A stretch of 64,000 bases of DNA from Bacillota bacterium (GCA_021841025.1 JAKBWA010000064.1:1-64000), one strand, 5' to 3'; positions 31,245-41,912 are shown, counted from the stretch's first letter. Translations and numbers: made by a program. The notes: generated by a model from the letters alone, not told the origin.

Positions 31245-31345
31245 CATCGTTGATAGAAACTTCGGTCCAAGAACATTCCTCTTGAAAAACGCGCATCCCA
31301 TTCAATTCTCAAAATAGTTGAGCACATCACATAACCTGTGCTAGC

Positions 31346-32404
31346 ATGTTAACAACCTTTCGCAGGAGTGTGTCCAATATGCATATGGGATTAATAAACC
31401 GCTATCATCAGTGGTTGGGTTTACCAGAGTTGGAACCCGTGACTCTGGGTGAAGGGAATACACCAATGGTCCACTGGGCTACTTGGGAGTCCCACCGTAT
31501 ATGGCTTAAATTGGAGGGTTGTAATCCCACAGGTTCTTTCAAAGACCGTGGAATGACGGTTGCAGTCAGCCAGGCACGGTGCCAAGGAGCTGAGGCCGTT
31601 ATTTGTGCTTCCACCGGCAATACTGCCGCCTCGGCCGCAGCGTATGCAGGACGGGCCGGACTTAAGGCATTTGTGGTTATCCCCAATAATCAAGTGGCTT
31701 TGGGTAAAATGATACAAGCCAGCGCCTATGGCGCAACGATTCTGGCTATCGAAGGGAACTTCGATCAGGCATTGCAGGCTGTCCGAGATGTCGCTGAGCA
31801 AGAATCTTGGATAGCTCTAGTCAATTCCGTCAATCCCTGGCGGTTACGAGGACAAGAAACCGGCGCCTATGAAATTCTCGACGGCTTAGGACATGCTCCC
31901 TCGGCGTTGGTATTGCCCGTAGGCAATGCCGGCAACATTTCCGCCTATTTCCACGGCTTCCGCAGACGCAACGAAGGAATTCCACAACTGTTTGGAATTC
32001 AGGCCCAAGGCGCAGACCCGTTGGTGCAAGAACACGAATTGGATGAGGTGAAGACAGTGGCTTCAGCGATCCGTATCGGCCGACCTGCTAGCGCTCATTT
32101 GGCCAAAGAGGCCGTTAAAGAATCGCGCGGCCAATTTCGTTCTGTTTCGGACTCTCAAATATTGCGTGCCCAGGAAGAATTGGCGCATGGAGGGATTTTT
32201 GTGGAGCCGGCATCTGCTGCGGCATATGCGGGCTTAAAAGTGTTGTACCAAAAACGTCTTCTCCCTCAAGGCGATGTCGTTGCAATTCTCACAGGAAACG
32301 GACTTAAAGATACCCAGACACCCGCAATGTGGGCCAGCGTAGAGCCTCAAATTGTGAAAAGCCAATATTTGACGGAATCGATAGGGCAATTCATGAATCC
32401 ATAG
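31346..32404 (+). CDS. thrC: Threonine synthase
   Basis: GNTPMVHW; LEGCNPTGSFKDRGMTVAVS; ASTGNTAASAAAYAGRAGL. Confidence 0.93.
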   Translation: MLTTFRRSVSNMHMGLINRYHQWLGLPELEPVTLGEGNTPMVHWATWESHRIWLKLEGCNPTGSFKDRGMTVAVSQARCQGAEAVICASTGNTAASAAAYAGRAGLKAFVVIPNNQVALGKMIQASAYGATILAIEGNFDQALQAVRDVAEQESWIALVNSVNPWRLRGQETGAYEILDGLGHAPSALVLPVGNAGNISAYFHGFRRRNEGIPQLFGIQAQGADPLVQEHELDEVKTVASAIRIGRPASAHLAKEAVKESRGQFRSVSDSQILRAQEELAHGGIFVEPASAAAYAGLKVLYQKRLLPQGDVVAILTGNGLKDTQTPAMWASVEPQIVKSQYLTESIGQFMNP

Positions 32405-32422
32405 AAAGATGGTACAGAACGC

Positions 32423-33361
32423 GTGTTAGAAATTCGAGTTCCAGCCACTAGCGCCAATCTTGGTTCCGGGCTTGATAGCTTAGGGTTGGCTTTGTCACTC
32501 TATTTAAAACTGACCTATACTTCTCAACCCGCCTTGGTCATTGAGCCTCGAGGAGATGGCGCGGAGGAATTGCCGCGCACCAAAGACAATTTAATCTGGA
32601 AGACAGCGGATCGCTTTTACCGGGAAATGACGGGCAAAACAATTCCTGCTGGATACCTCTCGGTTTCCAGTCACATTCCTCTCAGTCGAGGATTAGGCTC
32701 GAGCGCGGCCGCGGTCGTGGCTGGTTTGCTATTGGCTAATCAGTTAATCCCCAGACCGCTTACCCGAGAACAACTTCTACATACGGCGACCGCTATCGAA
32801 GGCCACCCCGATAATGTTGCCGCCGCTCTTTTTGGGGGGTTTGTTCTCGTGTATCAGGACTATAAGCATGTGATTCGGGTTCAGCATTACCCCCCTCCAG
32901 ATTTGGAATGCCTCTTGGCCATTCCTCCCTATCCCGTTCCCACTAAAGATTCGCGAGCCATTCTTCCCTTGCAGGTCTCTCGTGATGACGCGATCTTCAA
33001 TGCTCAGCGCGTAGCTTTATGGATTCATGCGTTATCGCAACATGACTGGAGTGTTTTGCGAGATGCTGCTGATGACCGTTTGCATCAATCCTATCGTACA
33101 TCTCTGGTCGAAGGGCTCAACGATTTGATTTACGCAAGTTATGAAGCTGGTGCCTTGGCTGCAACACTTTCCGGGTCCGGCCCCACCGTGCTGGCTTTGT
33201 CCGATAAAGACCACGTGGAGGCCATTCTTCGGCGCTGGGCCAGTCTGGCTCAGAGTTATGACTGGCCTCTTACCGTTCGCCATGTTCGTCCTCTCGGCAT
33301 AGGAGCAGAAGTCAAGCAGATTTATTCCGTTAATCAAGAAGCTGTTGCAAGCGACGACTAA
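32423..33361 (+). CDS. thrB: Homoserine kinase
   Basis: VPATSANLGSGLDSLGLAL; SHIPLSRGLGSSAAAVVAGLLLAN; GALAATLSGSGPTVLAL. Confidence 0.94.
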   Translation: MLEIRVPATSANLGSGLDSLGLALSLYLKLTYTSQPALVIEPRGDGAEELPRTKDNLIWKTADRFYREMTGKTIPAGYLSVSSHIPLSRGLGSSAAAVVAGLLLANQLIPRPLTREQLLHTATAIEGHPDNVAAALFGGFVLVYQDYKHVIRVQHYPPPDLECLLAIPPYPVPTKDSRAILPLQVSRDDAIFNAQRVALWIHALSQHDWSVLRDAADDRLHQSYRTSLVEGLNDLIYASYEAGALAATLSGSGPTVLALSDKDHVEAILRRWASLAQSYDWPLTVRHVRPLGIGAEVKQIYSVNQEAVASDD

Positions 33362-34352
33362 CCGGAGTGCCGTTTTCCTCGACAGCTTCGAATCCACTCA
33401 GAGCTCTTTGGAGATATCGATGAGAACTTTGAAGGGCTTTCAGTTCCAGGAGCCATTCGTCAGGAGTTCGCGCACAGCTGACACCTTCTTGAATTTTTGG
33501 AGGCAGTGTCTTATAGGCCATAGGCCCCGTGATCACAGGACGGCCGTGTCCTAACGCCTCCAAAATCTTGTTTTGCGTACCGCTTCCCAATTCGACAGGA
33601 CTAATACTAATCCCCGCCCGAAGATATAAGGGCCGTAAATCCCTTGCGAATCCATGGGCTATCACCCCATCTTGGCGAACAGATTGGGTGCCGGATCCGA
33701 CTACATGCAGCAGATAACCCTCATCGTGCAAAAGTGGCCAAACCGTCTGTAAAAACGCCTTCAGGCCCATCCGGTTTGGCAAGTAACCTAAATTGGACAC
33801 GAATAACAATTCGCGCGGATTGCCAGGTGGCAACCATGACTTCTCATGAACGGCATTGCTCACCAATTTTGCTTCAATTCCCCGGTCGGCGAACCATTGC
33901 TGGTCCTGCCATCCACTAACCCACGTTTCCGTAAACCGTCTCGACCAGTAAATTTCCGTATCTTCAATGTTCCACAAAATCATCCGCCGAAATACACCCG
34001 TATGAAATTTTTTGAGACGATCACGAAACAGTCCCAAACTATCCGTCAAGTCCAGGATATGCACCGATCCGGGGCACATGATGGCATAAGGGGCCATTCG
34101 CAGCTGAAACGCGATGACGATGTCGTAAAACCCAGATGGAGAACCAACATGAGAATATGAATGACGAATCATGTAGGGAGAGCGAGAATGAATCAGTTGG
34201 GTAGCTCGCGCCAACGGATTATTACTCTTTTGAGGATGCCAAACTTCAACTACACCGTGAGCTTGGCATCCTCGCAGCAAATTCTCCAGGCGCAAGCGTT
34301 CACCTTGCATTGGGCCTGCGGCCGTAATCCCTGAAACCAGTAAAATCTTCAC
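33330..34352 (-). CDS. GT4-like glycosyltransferase
   Basis: PRELLFVSNLGYLPNRMGLKAFLQTVWPLL; LRAGISISPVELGSGTQNKILEALGHGRPVITG. Confidence 0.88.
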   Translation of the reverse strand: MKILLVSGITAAGPMQGERLRLENLLRGCQAHGVVEVWHPQKSNNPLARATQLIHSRSPYMIRHSYSHVGSPSGFYDIVIAFQLRMAPYAIMCPGSVHILDLTDSLGLFRDRLKKFHTGVFRRMILWNIEDTEIYWSRRFTETWVSGWQDQQWFADRGIEAKLVSNAVHEKSWLPPGNPRELLFVSNLGYLPNRMGLKAFLQTVWPLLHDEGYLLHVVGSGTQSVRQDGVIAHGFARDLRPLYLRAGISISPVELGSGTQNKILEALGHGRPVITGPMAYKTLPPKIQEGVSCARTPDEWLLELKALQSSHRYLQRALSGFEAVEENGTPVSRRLQQLLD

Positions 34353-35563
34353 GATCGGGCCGCCAAAGCCAACATTTCTACAGTCTGCCTTAGCTGCACC
34401 TCCAGATCATAACGAGTCTTTATGAGTTCGTAGGATGAGCGCGCTAAAGAGTCGTAATGTTCAAAAGCAAATTCCACTGCTTGCACCAAACCTCGGGCAT
34501 CCCCTAAGGGGCACAATAGACGCGAGTCCACTTGGCTCAATATTTCCGGCAAAGCTCCTACGGGAGTTGCCACCACCGGAATCCCACAAGCCATTGCATC
34601 CAAAACCGTATAGGGAAGCCCTTCTTTATATGACGGTTGAACAATAATATCAACCTGTTGGAAAAATTGTTCACTATTATCCATCCAGCCTAGCCAATGG
34701 GCGTTCGTCAATTCTGCCCGGTGCTCATTAAGCTTAGAGGGCAAAACGCCGTCCCCGGCTAACAGCCAACGCCATTGAGAACTCATCGCCGCCGCTTCAA
34801 TAATGACATCCAATCCCTTTTCCCTTGAGAAGCGGCCAATAAAACCAACATTGCGGCGTAATCCAAGGCAACGCACCCCCTTTTTCCGAACAGGTACCCC
34901 GTTGGGAATTTTGCGGACAATTGCTTGAGTCCCTGCCTTTTTAGCAAATTCAAGATCTACATCACTTAGTGTGATAATGCCTTGACTGTGTCTTGCACCC
35001 CAGGCTTCGAGAAACTGAAACAGTCTCCGGGTCAAAAGGGGCCGAGTGGGGTCAACAAAAACAAAACCATGAGCCGTATAGACAACAGGAATCTTCTCCC
35101 GCCATCCTATCAACCGACATAAAATCCCTGCCTTGGAACTGTGTGCATGAACCACGTTCGGGGAGAGCTTCAGTATCAGTGCCCGCAGAGCAGAAAAAGC
35201 CATGGTATCCTGAAACGAAATTTCCCTCTTAAGCTGGGAAAGATAATAAACCTCGGCTTTGTCACTCACCGCTTGAGACAACCACTTGCCCCCGCCATGT
35301 ATAATGGCCACTTCATGGCCTTGCGCAATGAGATATGTAACCAACTCTGCAACATGACGCTGAGCACCGCCTGGCTCTCCTCCGGTAATCACTTCGACGA
35401 TACGCACCGAATATTTCCTACCCTTCTTGCGCAATTGTAACCAAGAATCTCTAAGTATGCCACTGCTGGCATCAACCTGTAAAAATCGTTCACGCGCCCA
35501 ATTGTTTTTCGTAAAATATAACAAAATTTTTCTTGACACCCCTTGGAATGTCAGATCCTTCAT
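34349..35563 (-). CDS. GT4-family glycosyltransferase
   Basis: GGEPGGAQRHVAELVTYLIAQGHEVAIIHG; GFIGRFSREKGLDVIIEA; QPSYKEGLPYTVLDAMACGIPVVATPVGALPEIL. Confidence 0.9.
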   Translation of the reverse strand: MKDLTFQGVSRKILLYFTKNNWARERFLQVDASSGILRDSWLQLRKKGRKYSVRIVEVITGGEPGGAQRHVAELVTYLIAQGHEVAIIHGGGKWLSQAVSDKAEVYYLSQLKREISFQDTMAFSALRALILKLSPNVVHAHSSKAGILCRLIGWREKIPVVYTAHGFVFVDPTRPLLTRRLFQFLEAWGARHSQGIITLSDVDLEFAKKAGTQAIVRKIPNGVPVRKKGVRCLGLRRNVGFIGRFSREKGLDVIIEAAAMSSQWRWLLAGDGVLPSKLNEHRAELTNAHWLGWMDNSEQFFQQVDIIVQPSYKEGLPYTVLDAMACGIPVVATPVGALPEILSQVDSRLLCPLGDARGLVQAVEFAFEHYDSLARSSYELIKTRYDLEVQLRQTVEMLALAARS

Positions 35564-35572
35564 GGTATTCTT

Positions 35573-35637
35573 AGAATGATTTCATTCTTGCGTAACTTTA
35601 TTCGAATGATTGCATCACAGGGTCAAAGTCGTATACT
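35573..35637 (+). promoter_or_regulatory. gltB promoter region with dyad and repeated operator-like motif
   Basis: AGAATGA-TT-TCATTCT dyad 35573-35588; repeated GAATGATTGCATCA 35604-35617; TTGCAT/TATACT (35610-35615 / 35632-35637). Confidence 0.45.
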
Positions 35638-35816
35638 ATTGTGGCTAGAGGTTTCTTGTGTCCTTCAGATGGACTATCCGCAACTTTCATCTTTAAATGA
35701 AGTACAACTATGAAGAATTTCTCACGTCTTTTTCGATGCATCTTTAATTATGCATGTTAATGCAAATTCATGGAATTTTATTTCTGTATATCACGTCCCG
35801 GAAAGAAGGGTCCAGT

Positions 35817-38800
35817 ATGAATTCACGTTCATCTTCGTCACTTGCCTATTTTGGTGTGGAACATGATGCCTGTGCCATTTTCGCGGCAATCGGCAAGAAA
35901 TCTCGTCCTGATGAATCGACTCCACTATGGCGGGTGGGAATTGATGCTTTACGCCGAATGGATCATCGTGCAGGTTGGGTTGACGGGCGAAGCGACGGCA
36001 CCGGACTTATGGTCGATATTCCCCGGGAGATCTGGGAAGAACGTCTTAGGCACCACGACATTTCCACCTATTCAGCCGATGATTCCCGGTTTTGGGTTCT
36101 ACAACTGGTAACGCCTGTTTCGTCGCGCCGCGAATCTCTGGGTACTTTAAACCAACAACTGCCAGCTTTAGGATTTCGCCGCCTTATGTCTCATATTGAG
36201 TTAACGGACGGTGTGCAAGCGTTGGATTCGCATGCCTTGTGGTATGAAGGGGATCTTACTGACACGTACCAGATTCATGAGGCGCTGGAGTCACTGGAAG
36301 AGAATTTTAGCGGTCTTATTGCTTCATTTAGCAATTCTTACATGGTCCTAAAAGTCACCGAAGGCCCTGATTCCCTGGAATCACAGCTGTCCGAATTGTT
36401 CAACGCAAATTTCCGGCCTCGCGCCATTATCGGTCACAACCGATTTTCTACCAACACCGCGACGGACTTATCACGTGTTCAGCCGTTTATTGGGTTGGCG
36501 CATAATGGAGAGATTGACACGATCGATCGGCTGCAGCATGAAATGGCCGCTCACGGTATACACCCTATTTTTGACGGTAGTGATTCGCAGAATTTGGACC
36601 GGTTACTCTCAGCCTTGGTGCTTAGAGATAAGCTTAGTCACGCAGAAGCAGTACGCGTCGCCATCAGTCCATCCCCGGCAATAATTAGCCAGCTTTCAGT
36701 GGAGCACCAGGCCTTGTGGGCCAAGATTCGAACTATTTGGGGAGCTTATGCTCAAGGTCCCGCAGCGATTGTTCACAGGCTAGGAAACAGCATCGTTGCT
36801 GCAGTAGACGCGATGGGATTGCGGCCCTTGTGGATTATAGAAACCCAAGATCATTTCATCCTTTCGTCGGAGCCTGGGATTACCCGGCCTAGCACGTGGA
36901 TTCAGGAGCCTCGTGTTCTGGGACCAGGGCAAATGATCGCCTTCGAATGGAGCTCTGAACAAGACGTTGCAGTCATTGATGAAGATACCGTCGTTCAGCG
37001 CTTATCTCAGAGGTTAATGAATGTATCCCATTCGCCTAAAATATGGTCAGCTAAATCAAACTTTAGTCCCCGACAGTCTTATCCCACGTGGTTTTATCGT
37101 ATGAATGGATGGCATAAAGATGACGAGCAACTCATACGGACATTCACCAATGAGCATCGTGAGCCCATTGCTTCGTTGGGCTTTGACGGACCTTTGGCTC
37201 CTTTCTCCGAGGCTCCTGTCAATATCAGCGATTATTTGCAGGAAACCGTCGCCGTGGTGACAAATCCCGCTTTGGACCGTGAACGGGAAGCGGAGCATTT
37301 TTCTTTGACCACCATCGTAGGGGGACGCTTTGACTGGAACCATTCCGATCCCCCCAAACCGTCTCCGGTCTTGCTCGAGTCTCCGTGGATAAATGACGAT
37401 GACCAGAATAATCTTGAAGGCTATTTTGCCACTCGCTCTTCCCGCTTAATTTTAACGCTTGAGGATGATCAAGATGAAATGGAGACGGTTGCACGGATAT
37501 CGCAGCAAGCGGTTGAAAACGCGGCCGCAGGTGCTTGCCTCATCATTCTCGACGATGGTCCTACTCTAAACAGTAATCAACTGGGACTCGATCCGACATT
37601 GGTCGTAGCCGCCATTGACAAAGCTCTGATTGAGGCAGGACTACGCAGGCATTGTTCTCTCATCGTCCGTTCCGCTATGATCCGCAACCTTCATGACGGG
37701 GCCGTCTTGCTGGGTCTGGGGGCAAATGCTCTTAATCCCTATTTGATTTGGAACCTTGCCCAGAGTGAGTTTAGTGCGGTAAAGACAGTTATGAACCAAG
37801 GTCTGGAAAAAATTATTTCGACCATGGGAATTCACGAACTGCAAGGGTATGGTCGTGTTTTTTCTGCCATTGGCCTTCCTGAAAACGTGGCCAGGTTGCT
37901 TCAAGTGAGAACCTTCGCGCCTCCAGCCTACGAAACGTGGTTGGGCTACAGGTCTGAACAGATGAACAACCGGCGCTCTGTTCGAAATGAAAATACCCGT
38001 TTACAACTCATACCTCGCGCAACCAATCATGTTTTTAAGACCGTGACAAAATTGGCAAACCGTTCGCTTGATCCCCGGGAATATGAAGAACGCCTGCATC
38101 AAGTGGAAAACAAATACCCAATTGCGCTCCGTCATACGGTAAGCTTTGACGCTATACAACCCGTAACAGACGATACTGCCGTGTCCCTTGACGTCGGTGA
38201 CCACTCGTTGCCGTTTGTTATTTCGTCGATGTCCTTTGGTTCTCAAGGAGAAACAGCTTTCCGTGCCTATGCGGAAGCGGGAAAACGCCTCAATATGTTA
38301 TCGATGAACGGAGAAGGCGGAGAAATCCCGGATATGATTGGCCGCTACTACTATTGGCGAGGACATCAAATCGCGTCGGGACGTTTTGGGGTCAACACCA
38401 ACTTGTTAAACGGGGCACGATACGCGGAAATTAAAATTGGCCAAGGAGCAAAACCTGGCGAAGGCGGCCACCTTCCCGGCAAGAAGGTTTCAGTGAAAGT
38501 TGCGCATGCGCGCAATGCCGTGCCCGGCGTGGATTTAATTTCACCCAGCAATAATCACGATCTTTATTCAATTGAAGACTTAAAGGAACTCATTGATGAA
38601 CTTAAGGAGGCCAATCCGGAACTTTTGGTATCTGTCAAGGTTCCTGTCGTGCCAAATATCGGTACCATTGCGATCGGTATTGTCAAAGCCGGTGCTGATG
38701 TGATAACTCTGTCCGGATTTGAGGGCGGCACAGGTGCTGCTAGAGCTCATGCATTACGCCACGTGGGCCTCCCTGCTGATATCGGTGTGCCCTTGACGCA

Positions 38801-40112
38801 TAGCGCACTGACTTTGACCGGACTTCGTGACCGGGTCGAAATATGGGCCGATGGCGGCTTGCGCAGCGCTGCCGATGCCGTGCGCATGATGTTGCTGGGA
38901 GCAAACCGCGTTGGATTTGGCACCCTGAGCATGATGGCGCTGGGTTGCACTGCCTGTCGCGGCTGTCAGTTGGATAGTTGCCATGTTGGTATTACCACCC
39001 AGATTGAATCAATTGAAGAGGCACGTGAACGCGGGCTTAAACGGTTCATTCCTCAAGACTATGACGCAGCTGTAGAGGGTTTGGTCAATGTATTCCAAGG
39101 TCTCGCGGAAGGCGTGCGCATGCACCTACGCGCACTAGGATTTCACTCTGCCCAAGATGCGGTCGGACAAATGCATTTGTTAAAGCAAACGGCAGGTCAG
39201 GACCGGGTTGGCTATGAGTCTTTTTTGAGTGAACTCTCAGAGATGGTGCAACAAGACGAATGGGTCGCTGAGGGTGGTAACCAAGCCGTAGGGCTTAGTG
39301 CCAATCCGGACATACGTCGAACCTCCGCAAGGGTTTTGCGTAACAGCCGTTCTATCGGTACCAATGTATCCGGTCAGCGCATTCGTTACAAGGATATAAA
39401 AACTCCTGTTATAAATCCCGTGGAGCGTGTTGCTGGTCAAGGGTTCGGAGCTTTTCTTGGTCATGGCGTTCATCTCATAGCCCATGGCGGTGCCCAGGAT
39501 GGAGTAGGAAAGGGAGCTTCTGGAGGGCTCATCGCGGTGGTCAAAGCCCCCAATGCCCAGGGCCGTTATTATGGAGGTCATGTAGGCAAAAGTATGGCCT
39601 ACGGCGCTCAGGCAGGCACATTTATTGTCCAGGGAGCAGCTGACGCACGAGCAGGTATCCGTTTAGCTGGCGCAGACGTCATAATCCTTGGCGAAGGCAT
39701 TCCAACCCCCAACCAAGCCCAGTCCCTATGGGAAAGCGCTGCCATCAAAGGATTTGGTTTCGAATATATGACACGCGGGCGGGGCATGGTCTTGGGTGAT
39801 CCCGGTCCGTGGTTTGCCTCGGGAATGACTGGCGGCGCGATTTACCTCCTTCATGACCCAGACAAAGGGTTATCACGAGAATATTTGGCCAGACGTCTTG
39901 CACATTCCGCAAAAGTCACGTTGGTGTCCGTTAACGAAAATGACATGGAGGAGATCCATAATCTGTTGGAACCAGTCCTGCGTGTTCTTTCTACGACTAA
40001 ACAGCACACGGCACTTTCTCGGATTGAAGAGATCATGGGCCACGTTCAAGAACGTTTCCTCAAAGTCGTTCCCGCTTCGGAACAAATGGACCCAGGCATA
40101 TCGACCGAATGA
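35817..40112 (+). CDS. gltB: Glutamate synthase large subunit
   Basis: GATase-II start EHDACAIF; GEGGEIPDMIGRYYYWRGHQIASGRFGV; IKIGQGAKPGEGGHLPGKKV; GGTGAARAHALRHVGLP; GCTACRGCQLDSCHVGITTQ; GXGXG C-terminus. Confidence 0.93.
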   Translation: MNSRSSSSLAYFGVEHDACAIFAAIGKKSRPDESTPLWRVGIDALRRMDHRAGWVDGRSDGTGLMVDIPREIWEERLRHHDISTYSADDSRFWVLQLVTPVSSRRESLGTLNQQLPALGFRRLMSHIELTDGVQALDSHALWYEGDLTDTYQIHEALESLEENFSGLIASFSNSYMVLKVTEGPDSLESQLSELFNANFRPRAIIGHNRFSTNTATDLSRVQPFIGLAHNGEIDTIDRLQHEMAAHGIHPIFDGSDSQNLDRLLSALVLRDKLSHAEAVRVAISPSPAIISQLSVEHQALWAKIRTIWGAYAQGPAAIVHRLGNSIVAAVDAMGLRPLWIIETQDHFILSSEPGITRPSTWIQEPRVLGPGQMIAFEWSSEQDVAVIDEDTVVQRLSQRLMNVSHSPKIWSAKSNFSPRQSYPTWFYRMNGWHKDDEQLIRTFTNEHREPIASLGFDGPLAPFSEAPVNISDYLQETVAVVTNPALDREREAEHFSLTTIVGGRFDWNHSDPPKPSPVLLESPWINDDDQNNLEGYFATRSSRLILTLEDDQDEMETVARISQQAVENAAAGACLIILDDGPTLNSNQLGLDPTLVVAAIDKALIEAGLRRHCSLIVRSAMIRNLHDGAVLLGLGANALNPYLIWNLAQSEFSAVKTVMNQGLEKIISTMGIHELQGYGRVFSAIGLPENVARLLQVRTFAPPAYETWLGYRSEQMNNRRSVRNENTRLQLIPRATNHVFKTVTKLANRSLDPREYEERLHQVENKYPIALRHTVSFDAIQPVTDDTAVSLDVGDHSLPFVISSMSFGSQGETAFRAYAEAGKRLNMLSMNGEGGEIPDMIGRYYYWRGHQIASGRFGVNTNLLNGARYAEIKIGQGAKPGEGGHLPGKKVSVKVAHARNAVPGVDLISPSNNHDLYSIEDLKELIDELKEANPELLVSVKVPVVPNIGTIAIGIVKAGADVITLSGFEGGTGAARAHALRHVGLPADIGVPLTHSALTLTGLRDRVEIWADGGLRSAADAVRMMLLGANRVGFGTLSMMALGCTACRGCQLDSCHVGITTQIESIEEARERGLKRFIPQDYDAAVEGLVNVFQGLAEGVRMHLRALGFHSAQDAVGQMHLLKQTAGQDRVGYESFLSELSEMVQQDEWVAEGGNQAVGLSANPDIRRTSARVLRNSRSIGTNVSGQRIRYKDIKTPVINPVERVAGQGFGAFLGHGVHLIAHGGAQDGVGKGASGGLIAVVKAPNAQGRYYGGHVGKSMAYGAQAGTFIVQGAADARAGIRLAGADVIILGEGIPTPNQAQSLWESAAIKGFGFEYMTRGRGMVLGDPGPWFASGMTGGAIYLLHDPDKGLSREYLARRLAHSAKVTLVSVNENDMEEIHNLLEPVLRVLSTTKQHTALSRIEEIMGHVQERFLKVVPASEQMDPGISTE

Positions 40113-40123
40113 TCGTACTACCA

Positions 40124-40160
40124 TTAAAGCCCCGGGTCGCGACCCGGGGCTTTAATTTTT
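40124..40160 (+). terminator. Rho-independent terminator after gltB
   Basis: 28-nt perfect palindrome AAAGCCCCGGGTCGCGACCCGGGGCTTT followed by AATTTTT. Confidence 0.92.
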
Positions 40161-40474
40161 CTTTAGGCCGTGTCCGTCAAAAACCCACACCAAGCACGTG
40201 ATTACTTGTATTGTCTTCTCAGTCCATATAGTACAACTGCCCTTGACATCTTTTCGCAATCTCCTCTTGTGACAAAGTGTTCTTTTTCCTATAATACGAA
40301 CAAATGTTTCTTTTGTGGATTAGAGTACGGGAAGCATCCCAAGTTAAGTGATCGGACTGTGTAGGATCAGCGCCTCTTGGCGCTTCCCCTTTAAGGACTG
40401 GAACATAACACTCAGTGTCTCATGGAAGGAAAAGGATGCGGGTTTAGTCAGTTTAGTTTAGTCGCAATTAATGT

Positions 40475-41509
40475 ATGATCAGCCTTCCGCTGAAGAGAAT
40501 AATCAGGAGAAAATTGGAATTGGTGACGCTGATAGAAGAAATGGAGGACCCGGAACAAATGGCTAATATCCGTCATATATCCCCGCGTCAGGTGCTAAAC
40601 GTCAATCACGGACGTTCAATGGGATTCGATTGGTCGGCGAATCCTTATCGTGGTTGCTCTCATGCTTGTCACTACTGCTACGCGCGTGATACCCACCGGT
40701 ATCTGGATTTGGGCATTGGACAAGACTTCAGCAAAACTCTATTCATCAAGGACAATTTCGGTAACGTGTTAAAGAAAAACTTAAGAAGGGTACCGTTAAA
40801 TGAAGTCATAACCTTAGGAACTGCCACTGACCCCTATCAGCCATTGGAGTCAAAATACCGTGTCACTCGCTCCATACTCGAAGTGGTAGCGGAAACGGGC
40901 CACGCTGTAACCATTACGACCAAATCTCCGCTCATTTTGAGAGATCTGGATCTGCTCTCAGTTATGGGACAACGCAGACAGTTGCACGTTCACATGAGTC
41001 TTATATCGCTAAATGGCCAAATCCTAAAAGTTCTGGAGCCAGGATCCCCAAGTCCTCAACGCCGGATCTCTACCATGGCCGAGCTTTTGAATCACGACAT
41101 TCCCACTGCGTGGTTCTTAGCTCCTATTCTCCCATTTATAACTGATGACGACGAGACACTACAATCCATTTTCGCTACGGCCCATGCTCTAAATATACGG
41201 TGGCTTATGGCCAGCGTCGGCCACTTTACTCCGTCTATGTATCAGTATTTTTATGATTTCTTGACCCGTACACCCCTAAGGACACGACTACAGCAATTTG
41301 CCGAAGTCTATCACAAGCCTAGCTATAAGATCGATGACACCTACCGGGCAAATCTCCGTCTGCGGCTGACTCGTCTCTATTTTCGGTACGGCATCCCCTC
41401 CTCGATCGAGCCCCCCCGAGGATTTCAGTGCTGGCATCAAAACGAATTTTCCTTCGACACCAACCAAAACTCTCGGGGCATAAGCAATTCTGTAAACGTT
41501 CACGCCTAA
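40475..41509 (+). CDS. Radical SAM protein (Rv2578c / spore-photoproduct-lyase-like)
   Basis: NPYRGCSHACHYCYARDTHRYLDLGIGQDFSKTLFIKDN; LGTATDPYQPLESKYRVTRSILE. Confidence 0.9.
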   Translation: MISLPLKRIIRRKLELVTLIEEMEDPEQMANIRHISPRQVLNVNHGRSMGFDWSANPYRGCSHACHYCYARDTHRYLDLGIGQDFSKTLFIKDNFGNVLKKNLRRVPLNEVITLGTATDPYQPLESKYRVTRSILEVVAETGHAVTITTKSPLILRDLDLLSVMGQRRQLHVHMSLISLNGQILKVLEPGSPSPQRRISTMAELLNHDIPTAWFLAPILPFITDDDETLQSIFATAHALNIRWLMASVGHFTPSMYQYFYDFLTRTPLRTRLQQFAEVYHKPSYKIDDTYRANLRLRLTRLYFRYGIPSSIEPPRGFQCWHQNEFSFDTNQNSRGISNSVNVHA

Positions 41510-41912
41510 CACATTGACACTGCATGGACCCCTTGTCGTAATGAGAAGAGAAGACGATAACGATAGCGGCCTGATTCCCGTTGTTTGTGGCGTATTCCAT
41601 GTCTTGGCTCTTGCGTTTTCCTTTCCTCTTTTAACCTTGCACTTTGTACCTTGTACCTTGTACCTAATTGAGCGTCAGATGCTCTTGAGGCAACACCAAA
41701 TAGCCTTGCTCCCCAAGATCTGTTTGATGTCGGCGTGTCGGCCTCTGACACAAGACATTCAGACGAGGTGATGGCCGTAGAGAATGGCCATCAGGAAGCA
41801 GCGGCCTCAGCCATTGCCCCACAGCAGTCTCGCTAAATTCATTGATAATATGGCCCGATTATGGCATTATAAAGCATTAAGGAAATAGCGTATACCAGGG
41901 AGGCAAAAGGAC

